A DNA stretch of 64,000 bases from an uncultured Bacilli bacterium (GCA_910584085.1 CAJTZY010000003.1:1-64000); one strand, 5' to 3'; shown: positions 1-10,973, numbered from the stretch's first letter. Notes: generated by a model not told the origin, from the sequence alone. Numbers and translations are program-made.

Positions 1-1
1 T

Positions 2-934
2 AGATGTAGTATATTTAATTTAGAAGATAGTTTTAAAAGATATAAAAATAAATTATCAGAATATCCAAAATTTAAAAGTAAAAATAAAAGTAAGAGTATT
101 TATAGAACAAATAATATAACAAGTACATATAAAGGTAAAACATATAACAGTATAGAAATAGACTTAAATAAAAGAATAATAAAATTACCAAAATTAAAAA
201 AAGTTAGTATTAGAGGATATAGAAAATTAAAAAGCATAAATGGAAGAATAATAAATGCAACAGTATATAAAGAAGCAAATAAATATTATATAAGTATATG
301 TGCAAGAGAATATATAAAAGTTCCAAATATTATACCTACTAAAATAGTAGGTATAGATTTAGGAATAAAAGATTTAGTAATAACAAGTGATGGAATAACA
401 ATAGAAAATAAAAAATATATAAACAAATATGAAAGAAAATTAAAAGGACTTAACAGATGGCTTTCAAGAAGTAAAGTAGGAAGTAAGAATAGATATAAAA
501 TAATAAGAAAACTTCAAACAGTATATAGAAAGTTAAAAAATGCAAGAAAATATCTCATACACAGTATAAGTAATAAATTAACTTTAGAAAACGATATAAT
601 AATAACAGAAAACCTAAAAATAAATAAAATGGTACAAAACAAAAATCTTTCAAAAAAAATCTATGATGCAAGTTGGTATGAACTAATAAGGCAGTTAGAA
701 TACAAAACAAAATGGAGAGGGAAGCAACTATATAAAATAGATACATATTATCCAAGTAGTCAAATATGTTCAAGATGTGGATATCAGGAAGTAAAAATAA
801 AAAATTTAAATATAAGAGAGTGGGAATGCCCTGAATGTACTAACCATAATAGTAGAGATATAAATGCGAGTATAAATATAATGTTTGAAGGAGTTAAACA
901 ACTAATAAAAGAATACGAACTTCAGTCAATTTAA
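2..934 (+). CDS. tnpB: TnpB RNA-guided nuclease (IS605 OrfB), 5'-truncated by window edge
   Basis: The reading frame is open from base 2 to the TAA at 932-934, giving about 310 residues without the N-terminus. TnpB is the transposon-encoded RuvC-like nuclease related to Cas12, guided by an omega-RNA made from the element's right end. Three RuvC blocks are visible: GIDLGIKD (first Asp), ITENLKI (Glu) and SRDINASIN (last Asp). Between the second and third lies a four-cysteine zinc finger, CSRCGY followed by CPECT. All catalytic and zinc residues are present, so the visible part is intact and likely active. An in-frame ATG at 629 would give only 101 residues and omit two RuvC blocks, so it is not the true start. 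Confidence 0.93.
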   Translation, partial: RCSIFNLEDSFKRYKNKLSEYPKFKSKNKSKSIYRTNNITSTYKGKTYNSIEIDLNKRIIKLPKLKKVSIRGYRKLKSINGRIINATVYKEANKYYISICAREYIKVPNIIPTKIVGIDLGIKDLVITSDGITIENKKYINKYERKLKGLNRWLSRSKVGSKNRYKIIRKLQTVYRKLKNARKYLIHSISNKLTLENDIIITENLKINKMVQNKNLSKKIYDASWYELIRQLEYKTKWRGKQLYKIDTYYPSSQICSRCGYQEVKIKNLNIREWECPECTNHNSRDINASINIMFEGVKQLIKEYELQSI

Positions 935-1043
935 ATTTTGAGAGTTAAATATAATTAGGGTAGCGACTATCCGAAATTGGTCTATGGAGAAGCAAAAGTT
1001 TCAATGAAGTAGAAATGTATGACCATGAGGTCATACGGGTCAA
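935..1043 (+). ncRNA. Putative omega-RNA (reRNA) scaffold at the IS right end
   Basis: TnpB guide RNAs are transcribed from the 3' end of tnpB through the element's right end and continue into flanking DNA, which acts as the guide. Here the region has a 6-bp hairpin GGGTAG-CGA-CTATCC (958-972, one G-U pair) and a perfect 8-bp hairpin GTATGACC-ATGA-GGTCATAC (1017-1036). The sequence CGGGTCAA then leads to the inferred element end. The scaffold probably also extends upstream into the last part of tnpB. Under this reading the guide would start at about 1044. Confidence 0.6.
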
Positions 1044-1056
1044 AATTTATTTTTGA

Positions 1057-1182
1057 CTTTGTTCTTACTCACTAAAAGATGAAAAAAGTCCATTTAAAAG
1101 ATTTCTTAAAATATACCTTAAAGTATGTTTAATAATGATAGTATTCTTAACTTTAGTATTTGGATTAATATTTATATTGTAA
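1057..1182 (+). pseudogene. Remnant of a membrane-protein gene beside the IS
   Basis: An open stretch of 41 codons ending in TAA at 1180-1182 follows a TGA at 1054-1056. It encodes a basic, charged part (KDEKSPFKRFLK) followed by one strongly hydrophobic segment up to the stop, typical of the C-terminal end of a membrane protein. It has no plausible start codon or ribosome site. It abuts the inferred IS right end, so it could be the 3' remnant of a gene disrupted by the insertion. The in-frame TGA between the two means the join is not clean, so this is a weak call. Confidence 0.3.
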
Positions 1183-1300
1183 AAAGGTATGATTATATTT
1201 TTTTTCTTTGTTTCAATGTAAAACTTATTAGAAATTAAGTATATATTATTAACTTTTTAAAAAATTGAGTTATAATAAAATTAGTAGTTGATAAAGAAGT

Positions 1301-2698
1301 GTGGTATGGGTGAAAAAAATATTTAAAAAGAAATTAATAATAATTTATCTAATAATTTTATTTATTGTTGTAATTGTCAATATTTTTTATTTATATTTAT
1401 CAAGTTCATTAAAAATAACTGGAAAAAATAATATAGAAATAAATTATGGTGAGAAATATAAGGATGAAGGTGCAACATTCAAAATATTTAAATCTAATTT
1501 ATCTAAAAAAATAAAAGTAAAAACTAATATAAATTATGAAAAAATAGGTAAATATAAAATAACATATTCCGCTAAGTATTTAATCTTCAATATAAAAAAA
1601 GAGAGGATAGTTAATATAATAGATAGTAAACCTCCAACAATTATTTTAAAGGGTGAAAATCAAATTAATGTATGTCCTGATTCAATCTATAAAGAGGTTG
1701 GATATAAGGCTATAGACGAATATGATGGAGATATAACAGATAAAGTTAAAAAGAATATTGACGGGCATGGAAATATTATATATGAAGTAAGCGATTCTAG
1801 TGGCAATAAAACAAGTATAAAAAGAAAAATAGAAACAAAAGATAATGAATCACCCAAAATTAAACTTAAGGGTAATTCAACTATCTATATTAGATTAAAT
1901 ACAAATTATCAGGATTATGGTTATGAAGTAACTGATAACTGTGATGACTTACCTAAAGTAGAGGTAATAAACAATTTAGATACTGCTAGACTCGGAACAT
2001 ATACTATTACTTATAAAGCAATAGATTCATCAAATAATACTTCTAGTATTACTAGAAATATTATAGTATATGATGATAAAAAAGAAGGAATAGTTTATTT
2101 AACATTTGATGATGGTCCAAGTGGTACAGGTTCAACTGAAAAAATATTAAATGTTTTAAAAAATCATGGGGTAAAAGCAACATTCTTTGTTACAAGTAAT
2201 GGACCGGATTCTCTAATAACAAGAGCCTATAATGAGGGACATAAAATCGCACTTCACACAAGTACACATAAATATAGTTATGTATATGCAAGTGTTGATA
2301 ATTATTTTGAAGATTTAAAAACCGTACAAAATAGAGTTTATAGATTAACTGGAGAATATTCTAAAATAATTAGATTTCCAGGAGGAAGTAATAATACAGT
2401 AAGTAATAGATATTCAAATGGAATTATGGACATACTAACTAAAGAAGTAATAAAAGAGGGCTATTCATATTTTGATTGGAATGTTTCAAGTGGAGATGCA
2501 GGTGAATGTTCAACACCAGAATGTGTATATAATAATGTTATAAATGGACTTTCTAAAAATAGAATTAATGTAATTTTGATGCACGATATTAAAATGTTTA
2601 CGGCTGATGCACTAGATAACATAATAGAATATTGTAAACTAAATGGATATACATTTAAAGCTATAGATGAAACTACATATCCAGTAAGATTTAAATAA
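1301..2698 (+). CDS. Membrane-anchored polysaccharide deacetylase with three Ig-like (DUF5011-type) domains
   Basis: Predicted surface carbohydrate de-N-acetylase of the NodB/CE4 family. A basic N-terminus (KKIFKKK) and one long hydrophobic segment (about residues 11-34) anchor it outside the membrane. Three Ig-like repeats follow (about 40-105, 107-175, 180-255), each ending in a GTYTITYKA-like strand. The catalytic domain (about 265-465) shows TFDDGPS (zinc and catalytic Asp), the HTSTH zinc pair, RFPGGS, DWN and the ILMHD His motif, so the active site looks complete. The likely substrate is peptidoglycan or another N-acetylated glycan; this is inference. Starts at GTG 1301 or GTG 1310 are both possible and the ribosome site is weak. 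A TATAAT box lies at about 1270. Confidence 0.85.
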   Translation: MVWVKKIFKKKLIIIYLIILFIVVIVNIFYLYLSSSLKITGKNNIEINYGEKYKDEGATFKIFKSNLSKKIKVKTNINYEKIGKYKITYSAKYLIFNIKKERIVNIIDSKPPTIILKGENQINVCPDSIYKEVGYKAIDEYDGDITDKVKKNIDGHGNIIYEVSDSSGNKTSIKRKIETKDNESPKIKLKGNSTIYIRLNTNYQDYGYEVTDNCDDLPKVEVINNLDTARLGTYTITYKAIDSSNNTSSITRNIIVYDDKKEGIVYLTFDDGPSGTGSTEKILNVLKNHGVKATFFVTSNGPDSLITRAYNEGHKIALHTSTHKYSYVYASVDNYFEDLKTVQNRVYRLTGEYSKIIRFPGGSNNTVSNRYSNGIMDILTKEVIKEGYSYFDWNVSSGDAGECSTPECVYNNVINGLSKNRINVILMHDIKMFTADALDNIIEYCKLNGYTFKAIDETTYPVRFK

Positions 2699-2708
2699 GG
2701 GAGGACAC

Positions 2709-3152
2709 ATGAAGAATATAATAGTTAATATAGAAAATAAATCAGATATATATGAAAAATATAATAATACTTTATCAAGGGATCTTATAAATTATTTAAT
2801 AAGAGAAAGTAAATTTGTACATGATAGTATAAAAATTACAATAAACACTAATATAAAACTAGATAATATAGAAACATTTATAAAAGATGGATTAAAAAAT
2901 ACTTATAATGAAACTAGAATAATTGATAGAGCCCATAATATTAAACAACTATTATTACTTCTTATTGGCACAATATTTTTAATAATCTCAACACTTACAT
3001 TTAACATTATAAAAGAAATAATAATAATTGCTGGATGGGTTGCTATATGGGAAGTTGTTGATATATCTTTAAATGTAGATAGCGAATTAAAACTAACTAG
3101 AAAACTTATAAAAAAGCTTATTAACTGTAAAATTGAAGTAAATGAAATATAA
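2709..3152 (+). CDS. Conserved-looking small membrane protein, unknown function
   Basis: A 147-residue protein beginning 10 bases after the deacetylase stop, with a GGGAGGA ribosome site, so probably co-transcribed with it. The first 80 residues are hydrophilic and mixed alpha/beta-looking. Two hydrophobic segments follow (about residues 79-98 and 101-117), then a basic C-terminal tail (KLTRKLIKKLINCK). I do not recognise the family. The cytoplasmic-domain plus two-helix arrangement resembles small envelope-associated proteins, but no motif supports a function. Confidence 0.7.
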   Translation: MKNIIVNIENKSDIYEKYNNTLSRDLINYLIRESKFVHDSIKITINTNIKLDNIETFIKDGLKNTYNETRIIDRAHNIKQLLLLLIGTIFLIISTLTFNIIKEIIIIAGWVAIWEVVDISLNVDSELKLTRKLIKKLINCKIEVNEI

Positions 3153-3200
3153 AATAAGTAAATATAAAAAAAATAATGATATAATAAAATGGGTGATAAA

Positions 3201-4914
<1,714 letters not shown>

Positions 4915-5123
4915 TTTTCTTTTAGTATTTATAAGAAACTATGATATATAATTTGATAAATTAATACTAAATATACAAAAATTAAAAAATTTAATAGTAA
5001 AAATAGCAGAAATTCTAAAAAATGACAACAAAAATTAAAATACTGCAAAAAAATATGCACAAAAAATAAAAAAAGTGATTTGAACATAAAATAGTAATAT
5101 GTTATAACCTTGTTGGTGATTAC

Positions 5124-6019
5124 ATGAACTATTTAAAAAATATAAAAGAATTAATAGAAAATGATATAGTATTAAGAAAGAAAAATAGAATATATGAAGA
5201 AAATCATAGATTAAATACATATTTTGAAATAGGAAGACTTATAGTAAATGCGCAAGGTGGAGAAAGAAGAGCAAAATATGGAAATGGACTTATAAAAGAG
5301 TGGAGTAATATATTAACCAAAGAATATGGTAAGGGATATGATATATCTAATTTAAAGAGAATGAGGCAATTATATTTAGTGTTTCAAAAAGGTGCTACAG
5401 TGTGGCACCAATTGACATGGAGTCATTTAAAATGCGTCTTAAGCTTAAACCCTATTTCGAAAATGAATTATTATATTAATTTATGTATAAAGCAAAATTT
5501 AAGTGTAAGGAATTTAGAAGAAAAAATAAAAAATGGAGAATATGAAAGATTAGAGTATAAAGAAAATATAGAACTTATAGATGAAAAGCAAGAATTAACA
5601 ATAAAAGATATGATAAAAAAACCAATACTTATAAAAACTGATAAAAGAGTTGATAAGCTAAGTGAGAAGGCTTTAAAAAGGTTTATCTTAGAAAAAATAG
5701 AAGAATTTTTAATAGAACTTGGTGTAGGATTTGCATTTATAGGTAGTGAGTATAAACTATGGAACTATAGATGTGACTTATTATTTTTTAATACGGAATT
5801 AACTTGTTATACAGTTATAGAATTAAAGATAAGAAAGTTAAAACCATCTGATATAGGACAAATAAAATACTATATGAATTACATAGATAAAAATATGAAA
5901 AAGGATTATATGAATAAGACAATAGGTATTATACTATGCAGGGAAGATAATGAGAAGTAGTAAAATATGTAACGGATGAGAGAGTACTTATGACAACCTA
6001 TAATCTAATTAATTCATAA
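5124..6019 (+). pseudogene. DUF1016 / YhcG-type PD-(D/E)XK nuclease-like gene with C-terminal frameshift
   Basis: The first 278 codons match the DUF1016 (YhcG) family: an N-terminal helical domain with YFEIGRLIV and WSHLKCVLSL, then a PD-(D/E)XK fold with the YRCDLLFFN...VIELKIRK motif. The frame stops at TAG 5958-5960, right after ILCREDNEK. One frame over, the sequence continues as EVVKYVTDERVLMTTYNLI up to TAA 6017-6019, which is what family members carry after ILCRE. Restoring one base in the GAGAAG stretch near 5953 rejoins them. The shortened product keeps the nuclease core. A promoter-like TTGAAC-N17-TATAAC lies upstream, and the start has GGTGAT before ATG. Confidence 0.8.
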
Positions 6020-6067
6020 ATTTATCACATTTATTTAAAATTTATCATATTTATTTATAAAAAATTG

Positions 6068-6073
6068 TATAAT
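6068..6073 (+). promoter_or_regulatory. -10 box for the GH3 gene
   Basis: TATAAT 18 bases before the GH3 start codon; no good -35 hexamer is visible. It separates the GH3 gene from the frameshifted upstream gene as its own transcription unit. Confidence 0.4.
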
Positions 6074-6091
6074 ATTAGTGTAGGTGATTAT

Positions 6092-7459
6092 ATGAATAAA
6101 AAAACAATACTCTGTGTAGCAGGACTTATTATATTAATTATAACTTTGGGATTTATAATCTCATCAAATAAAGAAAAAACAGTAGAAACAAACAAGATAG
6201 AAGCTACAGTTTTAAGCCTAGAGGATGGACTTTTAATTATCCAAAGTAATGATAATATTATTTACACATTTAAGGAAGAAACTGTAAATTTAGTTGTAGG
6301 TGATTCTATAGTTTTAGAATATTCAGGATTACTTGATAGAAATAAATCTATTCAAGATGGTGAAGTAATAAGTTATAAAACCATAGAGAAGACTACAAAA
6401 GAAAATGGAATTCCTAATGTATATGATGATAATGGAATTTTCAGCACGTACTATGTTCTAGCTAATAACAAATTAAAGGAATTAACACTCGATGAAAAAA
6501 TAGGTCAAATACTTTTAGTTCGTTATCCAGATAGTGGAGCTATTACTGACTTGAAAAAATATAATTTTGGAGGATTTGTTTTCTTTGAAAAAGACTTTAA
6601 AAATAAGACAAAAGAGCAAGTATTATCTATGATAAATGAACTCCAAAAAAATTCTAAAATTCCACTTTTAACAGCAGTAGATGAAGAGGGAGGTAAAGTA
6701 GTTAGAGTTAGTAGTAACCCTAACTTAGCAAGTTCTCCATTTAAATCTTCAAGTGAATTATATAAAGATGGTGGATTTGATTTAATAAGAAAAGACACAA
6801 AAGAAAAAAGTGCTTTACTAAAAAGTTTAGACCTCAATGTTAATTTAGCGCCTGTTGTCGATGTATCAACTGATCCTAATGATTATATGTATCCAAGAAC
6901 AATAGGTGAGAATACTTCCATTACAAGTACATTTGCAAAAACTGTTATTGAAGCTAGTAAAGGAACTGGAGTTTCATATACTTTAAAACATTTTCCAGGA
7001 TACGGAAATAATAAAGATACTCATACAGGAAGTTCAATTGATTCAAGAACCTATGATGATATTATTTCAAAAGATATTCCACCTTTTAAGGCAGGAATAG
7101 AGGCAGGTGCTGAAGCAATACTTGTAAGTCATAATATAGTTAGCAGCATAGATCCAGACAATCCTGCATCACTTTCTCCAAGTATACATAATCTACTTAG
7201 AAATGAGTTAGATTTTACTGGAATTATTATGACAGATGATATATCTATGGGAGCAACTTCATCACTAAGTGATATTGCAGTTAAAGCAGTTTTAGCTGGA
7301 AATGATTTAATCATAACAACGGATTATGAACAAAGCTTTAACGAAATAAAAAGTGCTATAAATAATGGAATAATTAGTGAAGAACAAATTAATAAATTAG
7401 CATTTAGAGTTATTGCTTGGAAATACTATAAAGGACTTATGATAGAAAATAGTAAATAA
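6092..7459 (+). CDS. Membrane-anchored GH3 beta-N-acetylhexosaminidase (NagZ-like)
   Basis: Predicted extracellular glycoside hydrolase of family 3 that removes N-acetylglucosamine from muropeptides during wall turnover. The N-terminus has one membrane segment (about residues 4-24), then a small beta-rich domain (about 30-105) of unknown role, then the catalytic barrel from about 130. The NagZ hallmark appears as KHFPGYGNNKDTHTGSS, including the His of the catalytic His-Asp pair, and the nucleophile Asp lies in GIIMTDDISMGA. DEEGGKVVR is also typical. ATG 6092 follows GTAGGTGAT; an earlier in-frame ATG at 6065 sits upstream of that site. Gram-positive NagZ proteins are often secreted like this. 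Confidence 0.92.
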   Translation: MNKKTILCVAGLIILIITLGFIISSNKEKTVETNKIEATVLSLEDGLLIIQSNDNIIYTFKEETVNLVVGDSIVLEYSGLLDRNKSIQDGEVISYKTIEKTTKENGIPNVYDDNGIFSTYYVLANNKLKELTLDEKIGQILLVRYPDSGAITDLKKYNFGGFVFFEKDFKNKTKEQVLSMINELQKNSKIPLLTAVDEEGGKVVRVSSNPNLASSPFKSSSELYKDGGFDLIRKDTKEKSALLKSLDLNVNLAPVVDVSTDPNDYMYPRTIGENTSITSTFAKTVIEASKGTGVSYTLKHFPGYGNNKDTHTGSSIDSRTYDDIISKDIPPFKAGIEAGAEAILVSHNIVSSIDPDNPASLSPSIHNLLRNELDFTGIIMTDDISMGATSSLSDIAVKAVLAGNDLIITTDYEQSFNEIKSAINNGIISEEQINKLAFRVIAWKYYKGLMIENSK

Positions 7460-7493
7460 AATTAAACGTGGAATCAGGTATTTATAATGATTT

Positions 7494-7539
7494 TATAACA
7501 CAAAAGGATAGTAAAAAAATACTATCCTTTTGTGTTATA
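7494..7539. terminator. Long perfect inverted repeat, probable terminator
   Basis: Two perfectly complementary 20-base arms (7494-7513 and 7520-7539) separated by six A. It lies 35 bases past the GH3 stop. There is no U-tract on either side, so termination is inferred from position and stem length. Confidence 0.5.
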
Positions 7540-7581
7540 AAAAATCGATATGCATGATATAATTAATAAAAGAGGTGTTTT

Positions 7582-8334
7582 ATGAATTTTTTGGGTATTA
7601 TTTTAGGAACAATTATAGGAATAATAATTTTTTTAGGACTTATTGTATTTATAATTTATATGAAAATAAAAAAATTTGGTAGCGATTTAGGATTTGGTAA
7701 CATAAATGAACTAAAATCATTAATAAAAAATGGCGAATATGAAGCAAAATATAATCATAAAAATGCGACAGGAATGACTAAATTATTACTTCCTAAAATA
7801 GTAAAAGATTTTCCTAATTTTAGTGAAAGTGAGTTATATAATAAAGTTGAGGTAAGTTTACTTGCTATATTTAAATCACTAGAAGATAAAAAGGTTAGTA
7901 ATGTAGATGAATTAACACTTATTAAAGGTAATTTAAAAGAAATAATAGATGACCATAAACAAAATAAAATAAGTGTTTTATATGATGATACTAAATTTCA
8001 CGCACATGCAATTAAATATTATAAAAAAACTCCAGGAGCCCTTAACATAACTGTTTCAACCTCACTAGAGTATTTTTATGAAAAAAGTATTGATAAAAAA
8101 GTAGTAGTAAAAAAAGAAAATTATAAAAAACAAACTTCATATACAACAGAATTTATATATATATATGATCCTGAAAAATATGATTCAAAACAAAACCTAA
8201 TTGGGGTTAATTGTCCAAATTGTGGCGCACCTGTAAAAAGTTTAAGTGCGAAAGTATGTGCATATTGTAATTCAGGACTTGAAGACATTAATTTAAAACA
8301 TTGGTATATTAGCTCATATAAAGAAAATTATTAA
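7582..8334 (+). CDS. Membrane protein with Tim44-like domain and C-terminal zinc ribbon
   Basis: A 250-residue protein with one N-terminal membrane segment (about residues 3-29). The cytoplasmic part resembles Tim44-like domains: FPNFSESELYNKVEVSLLAI followed by a beta-rich region ending in EFIYIYDP. The C-terminus carries a zinc ribbon, CPNCGAPV then CAYCNSG. Proteins of this design are common in Bacillota and are uncharacterised; the ribbon suggests binding to a protein or nucleic acid partner at the membrane. Single-gene unit between two hairpins, with ribosome site AGAGGTG. The family assignment is by overall pattern and is moderate. Confidence 0.65.
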   Translation: MNFLGIILGTIIGIIIFLGLIVFIIYMKIKKFGSDLGFGNINELKSLIKNGEYEAKYNHKNATGMTKLLLPKIVKDFPNFSESELYNKVEVSLLAIFKSLEDKKVSNVDELTLIKGNLKEIIDDHKQNKISVLYDDTKFHAHAIKYYKKTPGALNITVSTSLEYFYEKSIDKKVVVKKENYKKQTSYTTEFIYIYDPEKYDSKQNLIGVNCPNCGAPVKSLSAKVCAYCNSGLEDINLKHWYISSYKENY

Positions 8335-8342
8335 CATTTAAA

Positions 8343-8381
8343 AAAGAATAAATTTACTTCATAGTTTATTCTTTCTTTTTT
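8343..8381 (+). terminator. Rho-independent terminator
   Basis: AAAGAATAAA / TTTATTCTTT stem followed by CTTTTTT, nine bases after the zinc-ribbon gene stop. Confidence 0.75.
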
Positions 8382-8423
8382 CTATGTTATAATTAATGTA
8401 TATATAAAATTAGGAAGTGAATT

Positions 8424-9110
8424 ATGTTGTTTTTTAAGTTTTTATTTATATTTTGCTTATTTTCAACAGTAGGTTGGGTAATAGAATTAGTATATAGAAG
8501 TATAAGTATGAAAAAACTTGTGAATCCAGGATTTATGAGTGGTTGTGTACTTCCAATTTATGGATTTGGAACAATTATTATGTATATAATATGTAATATA
8601 TTTTCAAAGATGAATTTTAATTTGAAAATACTTCCAATATTTATATTATCATTCATCTTTTTAAGTTTACTTGAGTTTGTAGCTGGGTACTTCTTATTAA
8701 AAATATTTCATATTAGATTATGGGATTATTCAAATAAGAAATTTAATTATGAAGGATTTATCTGCTTAGAATTTTCTAATTATTGGGGGCTTTTATCGCT
8801 CATTTTTTACCTTTTTATATATCCTTGGCTAAATGATTTTACAACTAATTTTGTAAATAACAATATTTGTTTATTTATACTTGGAATGTATTTTGGAATA
8901 TTCCTAATAGATTTATGTGCTTCTATTAACCTTTTAAATAAATTGACTAAGTATGCGAATATTGTAAAAGATACAATTGATGTAGAAAGACTAAAATTAG
9001 AGGCAAGAAGAAAAGCTAGTAGAAAGAAATTTTTAAATGCAATATATCCATATATTTCTACCAATAAATTTTTGAAAGATAAAATAAAAAATGATAAAAT
9101 AGATAAGTGA
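8424..9110 (+). CDS. CmpB-type putative ABC-transporter membrane protein (DUF1113-like)
   Basis: Integral membrane protein of 228 residues with about five hydrophobic segments in the first 175 residues and a basic C-terminal cytoplasmic tail (RLKLEARRKASRKKF). The signature start FSTVGWVIELVYRS, NPGFMSGCVLPIYGFG and LLEFVAGYFLLKIFHIRLWDYS match the putative ABC-transporter type IV (CmpB) family found in Bacillota. The function is unproven and no ATPase gene is adjacent. It is the first of three closely spaced genes (9110/9120, 9755/9759) that probably form an operon. A TGTTATAAT extended -10 box lies just after the preceding terminator. Confidence 0.8.
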   Translation: MLFFKFLFIFCLFSTVGWVIELVYRSISMKKLVNPGFMSGCVLPIYGFGTIIMYIICNIFSKMNFNLKILPIFILSFIFLSLLEFVAGYFLLKIFHIRLWDYSNKKFNYEGFICLEFSNYWGLLSLIFYLFIYPWLNDFTTNFVNNNICLFILGMYFGIFLIDLCASINLLNKLTKYANIVKDTIDVERLKLEARRKASRKKFLNAIYPYISTNKFLKDKIKNDKIDK

Positions 9111-9119
9111 TGATGTTTT

Positions 9120-9755
9120 ATGATATACGAATTAGATGGAATAAAGTACGATGTGGTAATAGAAAAAAAGAATAATAAAAATTTATATATAAGAGTTAAG
9201 AGTGATATGAAAATTCATGTTACATGTAATTACTTTGTTAGTAAAGGTATGATAAAAAAAGTATTAGATGAAAATGAGAATGCTTTACGAAAAATGGTAA
9301 AACAAATTAATAGGGGGATTGAAAAAAATAACAAATTCTTTTATTTAGGACATGAATATGATATAATTATTAGTGAAGATATAAATGAAGTAAAAATAAT
9401 AGATAATAAAATATTTGCTAAAAATGAAAAAATGTTAAATAAGTGGTACAACAATGAAATTATTAGAATATTTGATGAAAGATACGTCTATGTATTTAAT
9501 CACTTTAAAGAAAATGTAAAATCCCCAATACTTAAAATTAGGAATATGAAAACGCGTTGGGGTGTATACAATAGAAAAAATCATACGATAACCTTGAACT
9601 CTAGATTGATAGAATTTGATATATCAAAAATAGATTATGTTATAATACATGAACTTTCTCACATATTACATTTTAATCACTCTAAAGAATTTTGGGGTGT
9701 TGTTAGTAAATATTGTAATAATTATAAAGAAATAAGAAAAGAGATGAGAGAATAA
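9120..9755 (+). CDS. YgjP/SprT-like zinc metallopeptidase (DUF45)
   Basis: Predicted cytoplasmic gluzincin-type protease of the YgjP/WLM family. The zinc site is HELSHILHFNHSKEFW: HExxH plus a downstream His and the conserved FW of this family. The upstream MKTRWGVYN and ITLNSRLIEF strands also match. At 211 residues it is near the usual length. It begins ten bases after the CmpB-like gene and four bases before the M23 gene, implying co-expression. The physiological substrate is unknown for this family. Confidence 0.9.
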   Translation: MIYELDGIKYDVVIEKKNNKNLYIRVKSDMKIHVTCNYFVSKGMIKKVLDENENALRKMVKQINRGIEKNNKFFYLGHEYDIIISEDINEVKIIDNKIFAKNEKMLNKWYNNEIIRIFDERYVYVFNHFKENVKSPILKIRNMKTRWGVYNRKNHTITLNSRLIEFDISKIDYVIIHELSHILHFNHSKEFWGVVSKYCNNYKEIRKEMRE

Positions 9756-9758
9756 ATT

Positions 9759-10973
9759 ATGAAGTATTTAAAAAAAATTATTTGTTTAATTTTATTAATT
9801 ACAATTCTTTTAATTAAAAATAATAATGTTCAGGCTAAAACACTTGGACAGTTTAAAAGTGAATTAGAAGAAACAGAAACAAAATTAAAAAATAATCAAA
9901 TTGAAAAAGCAGAGACAGAGGAGGAAATAGCAAACACTAAAGAAAGAATAAACGAATTAAATAGAGAAAAAGTTAGAATTCATGATGAAATGGATAAACT
10001 AAATGAGGAAATAGAAACCCTTACTGCTGATATTGAAAAAATGCAAAAAGAGATTAAATCCATCATGAATTATTATCAATTATCAAGTTCAAATTCAATT
10101 TATCTAGAATATGTATTTAATGCCTCTAGTCTTACAGATTTTATTTATAGATTAGCGGTTACAGAACAACTTAGTGTATATAGAAAAAATACTATTGATA
10201 AGTATAACAAATTAATAGAAGAAATGAAACAAAAAATATCTGATTTAGCAGCAAGACAAGTCGCACTTAATAAACTTGAAGTAGAACTTTCTAATGAACT
10301 TGCAAAACTAGGTAATAATTTAGAAAGTATTTCAGAAGCTGCTATTGATATTCAAGATGAAATTAAAGATTTAAAATCAAAAATTAAATTATATGAGGAA
10401 ACATACAAATGTAAAGACAGTGAAGAAATATCTGCTTGTGAAGATAGATATTATCAAAGTTTAAATGGTTCTGGATCAATGCCATCTGCATATGGATTTT
10501 ATAGACCGGTAACATCAGGTAGAATAAATGCAAATTATGGATATTCAGATATTTATGGTTCCGCATATCACTACGGAATAGATATAGGTGTATCTCATGG
10601 AACCCCAGTCTATTCAATTGCAAATGGTCAAGTAGTTAAGGTAACATATAGATCTAGTTGTGGTGGGAATATGGTATATATCGCACATATAGTTAATGGT
10701 GTAAAATATACATCTGGCTATTTCCATCTATCATCTATAAATGTTAAAGAGGGGCAAATTGTAACTTATGATACACTTATAGGATATTCAGGTGGAGCTC
10801 CTTGGATTGAATATTGGGATAAATGTTCTACAGGTGCACATCTTCATCTTCAAATGGGAACAGGATTGTATACAAAAGATTACTTATGGTATTCTAATTT
10901 CCAAGCTCGTTCATTTAACCCAAGAAATATATTAAATTTCCCAGGATGGGGAGAATGGTTCTCTGGCAGATAA
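9759..10973 (+). CDS. Secreted M23 peptidase with N-terminal coiled coil (EnvC-like)
   Basis: Cell-wall endopeptidase or amidase activator. A signal peptide (about residues 1-26, cut after VQA) leads into a long coiled coil (about 30-220, rich in E/K/L heptads) and a C-terminal LytM/M23 domain (about 265-375). Zinc ligands are visible in HYGIDIG (HxxxD) and GAHLHLQMG (HxH), so the domain may be catalytically competent, unlike degenerate EnvC. The coiled-coil plus M23 arrangement is typical of divisome or sporulation hydrolases. It closes the operon that starts at 8424. Confidence 0.92.
   Translation: MKYLKKIICLILLITILLIKNNNVQAKTLGQFKSELEETETKLKNNQIEKAETEEEIANTKERINELNREKVRIHDEMDKLNEEIETLTADIEKMQKEIKSIMNYYQLSSSNSIYLEYVFNASSLTDFIYRLAVTEQLSVYRKNTIDKYNKLIEEMKQKISDLAARQVALNKLEVELSNELAKLGNNLESISEAAIDIQDEIKDLKSKIKLYEETYKCKDSEEISACEDRYYQSLNGSGSMPSAYGFYRPVTSGRINANYGYSDIYGSAYHYGIDIGVSHGTPVYSIANGQVVKVTYRSSCGGNMVYIAHIVNGVKYTSGYFHLSSINVKEGQIVTYDTLIGYSGGAPWIEYWDKCSTGAHLHLQMGTGLYTKDYLWYSNFQARSFNPRNILNFPGWGEWFSGR

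Larger units (their letters stand above)
1..1043 (+). mobile_element. IS200/IS605-family element, 3' portion with right end
   Basis: The window opens inside a tnpB-type gene, so only the right part of the element is present. After the tnpB stop there are about 110 bases with two compact hairpins (958-972 and 1017-1036), followed by TCAA at 1040-1043. IS605-group elements end in subterminal hairpins and have no inverted terminal repeats, and some members are cleaved 3' of a TCAA tetranucleotide. The boundary at 1043 is inferred from this. No tnpA is visible; it would lie left of the window or be absent, as in tnpB-only elements. Confidence 0.7.

Noticed and set aside
555..773. Minus-strand hydrophobic 72-residue frame in tnpB
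   Set aside because: It is antisense to the zinc-finger and RuvC region of tnpB and lacks a ribosome site.
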